Source of the DNA: Bacteroidota bacterium
GTDB taxonomy: Bacteria; Bacteroidota; Bacteroidia; Bacteroidales; JAAUTT01
NCBI GenBank assembly: GCA_021779665.1
Contig: JAJYAG010000012.1
Span: 1 to 64,000 of the forward strand
Direction of reading: 5' to 3'
DNA: 64,000 nt
Below the pieces are notes generated by a model, which saw only the letters and a program-made list of their open reading frames with translations, searched no databases and was not told the DNA's origin. Both the position numbers and the translations under genes were made by a program. How positions within the stretch are numbered: position 1 is the first letter of the stretch; each line of letters starts with the position of its first letter. Below are positions 58,855 through 64,000 of the stretch, one piece after another.

Positions 58855-60231
58855 CTAAACACCATGACCTTTCAGGATGATTCCGATAGTTTTTGTCAGA
58901 ATCCGGAAATCTGCAAAAAGCGACATGTTTTGGATGTACACCAGATCGTATCGCATCCGTCGAATCATTTCATCAACATTTTCGGCATATCCGTATTGAA
59001 CCTGGCCCCAAGAGGTAATGCCTGGCTTTACAAGATGCAACTTCGAATATTGAGGTGCTTTTACGAGTATCTGCTCAATATAGAATTTACGTTCGGGTCG
59101 TGGTCCTACCAGCGACATGTCGCCCTTGAAAACATTAATAAAGTTGGGAATTTCATCTAAACGCCGCTTCCTCATAAATTTCCCAACGGGAGTAATACGC
59201 TTATCGTCCCTGCTGGCAAGCTGAGGACCTCCTGGTTCCGAATTCAGGTACATGGACCGGAATTTTAAAATCCTGAATGGTTTCCCATTTTTCCCAATCC
59301 GCTCTTGCCTATAAATAAGCTGCCCTTTCGATGTTGATTTAATAGCAATTATGAGTATGACTATCAATGGGGACAATAAAATTATAGCTCCAACCGACAG
59401 CACAATGTCCAGAAATGTCTTTACACTTTGTTGCCATGCAGGCAAAATATCTTTCGAAAGCAACAACAGCGGGTCATTGAATATATCTACACTTCTTACG
59501 GGAATATTTATTGTTCCATAAATTTCAGGCAAAATCCGGATGTAAACATCGTGCCTGTAAAGATTCACCAGTATCGCCTCCAGCTTTTCTTTCTCGGAGG
59601 CATCTGTAAGTACAAATATTTCTTCCACCTTCAACGCTTCAATTGTTTTTCCCAGATTTTTCGTACTCTCAAAATCTTCAGAGAGGTTACCCACAACTTC
59701 AAAGTGACTATTTTTCAGCCAATTGTTGTTATTTGTAAGAAAATTGTTAATCACATCACTTTTCCCCAAAATCATCACCTTAAAGCAATCTTTGCCTTTT
59801 TTGAAATTCTGGTTCTTAAAATAAAGAACCACAAACCGCCCAAAAAATACCAGAGCGAACTGGGTCACAAGCAAAAGCCAGAACGATTGATAATAGTCAC
59901 GGTAACTGATGACGGTATCGTCGAGAATTAAGATGAAGAAAATTGCAAAAACTCCGACTATTGTTGATGTACCCAGGTTGAACAATAATTTACCAGACTG
60001 TTTTCTCCGGACATCTGCATAGGTGCCTGAGGAATAATAGATGATAAACCAAAATAACGGAACAAGTAAAAGTCCTGCAAAAAATTTTATATCTGCATGA
60101 AATGGAACATCAACGCCGAATTTAATTGTTTCAATATATATTTTCCGGTAAATAAAGAATATGCCCCAGGTTATTCCTGACGCCAGTAAATCGGCAATAA
60201 TGAAAGGTTTGCGGAAGTTGTGATTTGCCAT
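58855..60231 (-). CDS. Undecaprenyl-phosphate sugar phosphotransferase (WcaJ-like)
   Basis: Five TMs; bacterial sugar transferase domain (VKTFLDIVLSVGAIILLSPLIVILIIAIKSTSKGQLIYRQERIGKNGKPFRILKFRSM…RRLDEIPNFINVFKGDMSLVGPRPE). Confidence 0.93.
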   Translation of the reverse strand: MANHNFRKPFIIADLLASGITWGIFFIYRKIYIETIKFGVDVPFHADIKFFAGLLLVPLFWFIIYYSSGTYADVRRKQSGKLLFNLGTSTIVGVFAIFFILILDDTVISYRDYYQSFWLLLVTQFALVFFGRFVVLYFKNQNFKKGKDCFKVMILGKSDVINNFLTNNNNWLKNSHFEVVGNLSEDFESTKNLGKTIEALKVEEIFVLTDASEKEKLEAILVNLYRHDVYIRILPEIYGTINIPVRSVDIFNDPLLLLSKDILPAWQQSVKTFLDIVLSVGAIILLSPLIVILIIAIKSTSKGQLIYRQERIGKNGKPFRILKFRSMYLNSEPGGPQLASRDDKRITPVGKFMRKRRLDEIPNFINVFKGDMSLVGPRPERKFYIEQILVKAPQYSKLHLVKPGITSWGQVQYGYAENVDEMIRRMRYDLVYIQNMSLFADFRILTKTIGIILKGHGV

Positions 60232-60250
60232 TGTTCTTTAAAATCCCATG

Positions 60251-61159
60251 TTAATTCGGGAAATTTACAGCAAAATTCTGAACTGATTTTGACTTAATAC
60301 GGTGAGCCAGCTCAAGAGCCTGGAACATAATGTCGTTATGTACGGTTGACGAAAAGCTGTTTTTTATACTTTGTCGTAAATGGCGTAGTTCGTGTGAAAT
60401 TATTTCTTTAAAATCAGCGTCACTCTTAGTAAGATCGACCTGAAAAACAGATTCTCCTTTGGTGCTGAAAACATTGGCCTGTACCAGGTTCTTTTCTTCG
60501 AGCTGATTTACAAGCAGGCTGGCCACTGCGCCATTATCGAGTTCCATTCTCACAGAAACAACTCCTCTTTCATTATCCTTAACTTCCCACGAATTAATGC
60601 TGATTTTTTTGGGAATACCCTTTAACAGGATTAGCTGCAAAGAAATGTCATTCAGTAAATATTCCATGAATCTGGCACCGCACCATACATGATCGCAACT
60701 CCCGAAAGAATGCTTCAAATCGGCCAGAAAGCAGTTGCTGTCGCTAAACCGGTTTAATATTTCAAAAAACCTGAAGCCTCCGGCAATCTGCATCAGTACA
60801 CCCGATTCTTCAGAGAGTTTACGCAAATGTTGAATTTCGTCCAACCCTGCCAGAAAGGGATTGGTAATCAGAATATGCTTAAAACTTTTAATTGCCCTTT
60901 CGGTAGTTGACAGGAAATCGGGCGAAAAATCAGTGATTATTAATGCTTCGGTATAATTAAACAATGCTTCAACTGAAGGATATGATACCAGATTAAACTG
61001 AGCGGCAAATGTTTTTGTTTTAGAATAATCGGGAGAAAAACAGCCGGTAAGCTCAAATCCTTCGATCTGTGATAAAATATGAGCATAGAAGTTAGCAGTT
61101 TCAGAAGTTCCCAGAATTCCTGTTTTGATCATAAACAAGTATTTAAGCCTTACAAACAT
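60251..61159 (-). CDS. Gfo/Idh/MocA-like oxidoreductase family protein (start may be internal Met)
   Basis: IKTGILGTSETANFYAHILSQIEGFELTGCFSPDYSKTKTFAAQFNLVSYPSVEAL. Confidence 0.7.
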   Translation of the reverse strand: MFVRLKYLFMIKTGILGTSETANFYAHILSQIEGFELTGCFSPDYSKTKTFAAQFNLVSYPSVEALFNYTEALIITDFSPDFLSTTERAIKSFKHILITNPFLAGLDEIQHLRKLSEESGVLMQIAGGFRFFEILNRFSDSNCFLADLKHSFGSCDHVWCGARFMEYLLNDISLQLILLKGIPKKISINSWEVKDNERGVVSVRMELDNGAVASLLVNQLEEKNLVQANVFSTKGESVFQVDLTKSDADFKEIISHELRHLRQSIKNSFSSTVHNDIMFQALELAHRIKSKSVQNFAVNFPN

Positions 61160-61259
61160 ACTTTTTTTTATCTCAACTGTTGGTAAATTGTTGAAATACT
61201 TATTAACTGGTATTGTTCATAAAGTATAAATTTGCAGCGGAAAATATCTTGATTGGGTT

Positions 61260-61910
61260 ATGGGCATAAACGACACATACAGACATAAGGGATTGAGGCT
61301 TAAACTCATTCAGGAACTGGCGCAAAAAGGGATTAACGATGAAGAGGTGCTGAATGCCATGGCCAAAGTTCCCCGCCATCTTTTTATGGAAAGCAGCTTT
61401 ATCACCTTTGCTTACCGCGATCAGGCTTTCCCGATAGGTGCCGGACAAACCATATCGCAGCCATATACGGTTGCATTCCAAACCCAGTTGCTGCAGGTAA
61501 AAAAGCACGACAAAGTACTCGAAATCGGCACAGGATCGGGTTACCAGTCGGCCGTTCTGCTCGAAATGGGTGCCTATGTGTACACAATTGAGCGTCAACG
61601 CGAATTATTTGTTTCGACACAGAAAATGCTTTCGCAGCTTGGTTATAAGCCTCATATGTTTTTTGGCGATGGCTACGAAGGTCAGCCTGCATTTGCGCCT
61701 TTCGACAGGATTATAGTCACCGCTGCAGCTCCCGAGGTTCCCGAAAAACTGCTTCAGCAGCTTAAACCCGGTGGTAGGCTTGTAATTCCGGTAGGTGAAC
61801 CAAGTGCTCAGCGAATGCTCCTGGTAGAAAAAACAGGTGAAGATTCTTATAAAAAAACCGAACATGGAGCTTTTGTTTTTGTTCCCATGCTCAAAGGAAA
61901 AAATTTCTAA
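61260..61910 (+). CDS. pcm: Protein-L-isoaspartate O-methyltransferase
   Basis: IGAGQTISQPYTVAFQTQLLQVKKHDKVLEIGTGSGYQSAVL…FDRIIVTAAAPEVPEKLLQQLKPGGRLVIPVG. Confidence 0.96.
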   Translation: MGINDTYRHKGLRLKLIQELAQKGINDEEVLNAMAKVPRHLFMESSFITFAYRDQAFPIGAGQTISQPYTVAFQTQLLQVKKHDKVLEIGTGSGYQSAVLLEMGAYVYTIERQRELFVSTQKMLSQLGYKPHMFFGDGYEGQPAFAPFDRIIVTAAAPEVPEKLLQQLKPGGRLVIPVGEPSAQRMLLVEKTGEDSYKKTEHGAFVFVPMLKGKNF

Positions 61911-61911
61911 T

Positions 61912-62562
61912 ATGATACAAATCAAAACTCTCGTTTTCAATCCTTTTCAGGAAAACACGTATTTACTCTCCGACGAAACCAACGAATGCATCATTGTGGA
62001 TGCCGGTTGTTACACCGCTCAGGAGTTCGACTTACTTGTAAATTATCTTTCGAAAAATAACCTAAAGCCTGTGAAGCTTATCAACACTCATTGTCATGTG
62101 GATCATGTACTGGGTATTTCACGGCTCATGGAAAAGTATAACCTTCCTTTCGAAGCGCACAAAAACGAAGACCGCATTATTGGCGAAGCTGTTAAACACG
62201 GGAAAGTTTTTGGTTTCGAACTTGAGCAGCCTCCCTATCCTACCAATTATCTGAAAGAAGGTGATGAAATAAAGGTCGGTAATTCCACGCTTAAAGTTCT
62301 GGAAGTTCCGGGACATTCGCAGGGTCATATAGCTTTTCACAGCGAAGAGGGGAATTTTGTAGTTGTTGGCGATGTGCTTTTCAGAGGAAGTATTGGTCGC
62401 ACCGACCTTATAGGTGGGGATTACGATCAGCTTATCAACAGCATATACAAAAAACTGCTTGTGCTGGACCGTTCAACAGTTGTTTATCCAGGTCACGGAC
62501 CTTCTACAACCATTGGCGAAGAAATAATGACTAACCCTTTTCTTTCACAACTAGGGATATAA
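61912..62562 (+). CDS. MBL-fold metallo-hydrolase (glyoxalase II-like)
   Basis: INTHCHVDHVLG; GHSQGHIAFHSEEGNFVVVGDVLF; start ATG 61912 within ORF 61837..62562. Confidence 0.93.
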   Translation: MIQIKTLVFNPFQENTYLLSDETNECIIVDAGCYTAQEFDLLVNYLSKNNLKPVKLINTHCHVDHVLGISRLMEKYNLPFEAHKNEDRIIGEAVKHGKVFGFELEQPPYPTNYLKEGDEIKVGNSTLKVLEVPGHSQGHIAFHSEEGNFVVVGDVLFRGSIGRTDLIGGDYDQLINSIYKKLLVLDRSTVVYPGHGPSTTIGEEIMTNPFLSQLGI

Positions 62563-62715
62563 CTGACTGTCTAAACTCCCGGACAGATAATTAATAAGAA
62601 TCTTCTGCGTTTTGGTAGTTTATCAAACATAACAGAGAACTGAATTTTATCATATAATAAACTCAAGGTTTTCAAAACCTTTGCAAACATTTTTTAAGAA
62701 ACAGAAAAATACTTT

Positions 62716-64000
62716 ATGCAAACCAGTGATTTCTTATACAGGCACATAGGGCCTCGCAAAAACGATATCTCCGAAATGGTTAAAACCATTGGGGTAAACT
62801 CTCTCGACGAACTGATCGATAAAGTTGTTCCTGAAAGCATCCGCTTACGTGAGCCGCTCAAGCTCCCACCAGCAATGACTGAACACGAATACCTTAAAAA
62901 AATAAGTGAAATTTCCGGCAAAAACAAAATCTTCAGAACCTACATCGGACAAGGTTATTATAATACAATCTTTCCATCGGTAATCAAACGCAATATTCTG
63001 GAGAACCCAAGCTGGTATACCTCTTACACTCCATATCAGGCCGAAATATCGCAGGGACGACTTGAAGCGCTGCTCAACTTCCAAACCATGGTTACCGAGT
63101 TAACAGCAATGTCATTGGCCAATGCCTCCTTACTCGACGAAGCCACTGCTGCTTCTGAAGCCATGATCATGCTGTTCAACAGCCGCTCGCGCGAACAGGT
63201 AAAAGGCAATGCTTTGAAATTTGTTGCCGACACGCATGTTTTCCCGCAAACTCTTGATGTTCTGAAAACCCGTTCGGCTCCTCTCGGAATCGAACTGATT
63301 ATAACCGATGTATTAAATACCACTTTACCGGAAGGTACTTTTGGCGTTCTGGTGCAGTATCCGGATGCAAAAGGTGAAATAACCAATTTCAAAAAGTTAA
63401 CTGAAGATTGCCACGCCAAACAGGTTAAAGTTGCTGTTGCTTCCGATCTGCTCAGTCTCGTTTTATTGACACCTCCGGGCGAATGGGGCGCCGATGTTGT
63501 TGTTGGAACTACCCAACGTTTCGGTATTCCGATGGGTTTTGGCGGTCCTCATGCCGGATTTTTTGCCACCCGCGACGAATTCAAGCGTAACATGCCAGGC
63601 CGTATCATTGGTATTTCTGTGGATGCCCAGGGCAAAAGAGCCTTACGTATGGCGCTGCAGACTCGCGAACAGCATATCAAGCGCGAAAGAGCCACTTCAA
63701 ATATATGTACCGCTCAGGCTTTGCTTGCAACCATGGCCGGTATGTATGCCGTTTACCATGGCGCCGACGGACTGAAAAACATTGCCCGCCGAATCCATTC
63801 ATATGCCTCTTTTATAGCAAAAGAACTGGTTGCTTTAGGTTACGAAAACCTTAACAAAAACTTTTTCGACACCCTTCTTGTAAAAGGTTTGACTCAAAAG
63901 ATAAAGGAACTTGCACTGGTTAAGGAAATAAACTTCCTGTACAATGCTGATGGTACAATTGGTATCAGTCTGGACGAAACCACCAGCCTTGATGATGTGC
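62716..64000 (+). CDS. gcvP: Glycine dehydrogenase (glycine cleavage P-protein), truncated by the window end
   Basis: Own translation from ATG 62716: MQTSDFLYRHIGPRKNDISEMVKTIGVNSLDELIDKVVPESIRL…YTPYQAEISQGRLEALLNFQTMVTELTAMSLANASLLDEATAASEAM…. Confidence 0.96.
   Translation, partial: MQTSDFLYRHIGPRKNDISEMVKTIGVNSLDELIDKVVPESIRLREPLKLPPAMTEHEYLKKISEISGKNKIFRTYIGQGYYNTIFPSVIKRNILENPSWYTSYTPYQAEISQGRLEALLNFQTMVTELTAMSLANASLLDEATAASEAMIMLFNSRSREQVKGNALKFVADTHVFPQTLDVLKTRSAPLGIELIITDVLNTTLPEGTFGVLVQYPDAKGEITNFKKLTEDCHAKQVKVAVASDLLSLVLLTPPGEWGADVVVGTTQRFGIPMGFGGPHAGFFATRDEFKRNMPGRIIGISVDAQGKRALRMALQTREQHIKRERATSNICTAQALLATMAGMYAVYHGADGLKNIARRIHSYASFIAKELVALGYENLNKNFFDTLLVKGLTQKIKELALVKEINFLYNADGTIGISLDETTSLDDV

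Noticed and set aside
62060-62085. CCTGTGAAGC string matching the candidate sRNA loop
   Set aside because: Lies inside the MBL-fold coding sequence with no flanking complementary stem or T tract; chance match.
1-64000. tRNA, rRNA or CRISPR-Cas loci
   Set aside because: No T-arm/acceptor pattern, rRNA segment or Cas gene was recognised by eye; a tRNAscan/Infernal run would be decisive.

Overview
The window is a Bacteroidetes-type chromosomal segment, probably Bacteroidales or Marinilabiliales-like. Lineage is inferred only from gene content: ECF/FecR systems, TonB-dependent receptors, DUF4270, DUF4907, DUF4469 and DUF1987 proteins, and Bacteroidetes-style promoters. Contents in order: a ParE/RelE TA pair; an ECF sigma/TonB-CTD locus; a GH109-like oxidoreductase; an ECF/FecR/STN-solenoid/TonB-receptor locus; a CheW-MCP-CheA chemosensory cluster with a two-component pair; a LytS/LytTR pair next to a Kelch/DUF4907/DUF4270/outer-membrane cluster; a large hybrid kinase; a 2922-aa secreted repeat protein; and a housekeeping block (sucC, rpmH, rsmG, tgt, LptF/G-like permease, acyl-CoA carboxylase, ispE, thpR, pcm, gcvP). 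The most interesting non-ORF signals are: (1) a two-copy, 209-bp element with terminal inverted repeats and internal stems showing compensatory changes; (2) three terminator-like hairpins with the same 10-nt loop on covarying stems, in intergenic regions beside signalling genes, a candidate sRNA family; (3) a repeated TAGGGGT-N14-CTGTCWT motif upstream of both the ECF sigma gene and its putative target operon; (4) two in-frame TAA codons about 1 kb apart, in an acyl-CoA carboxylase gene and in a RelE-type toxin gene. All calls come from reading the sequence; no database search was run.
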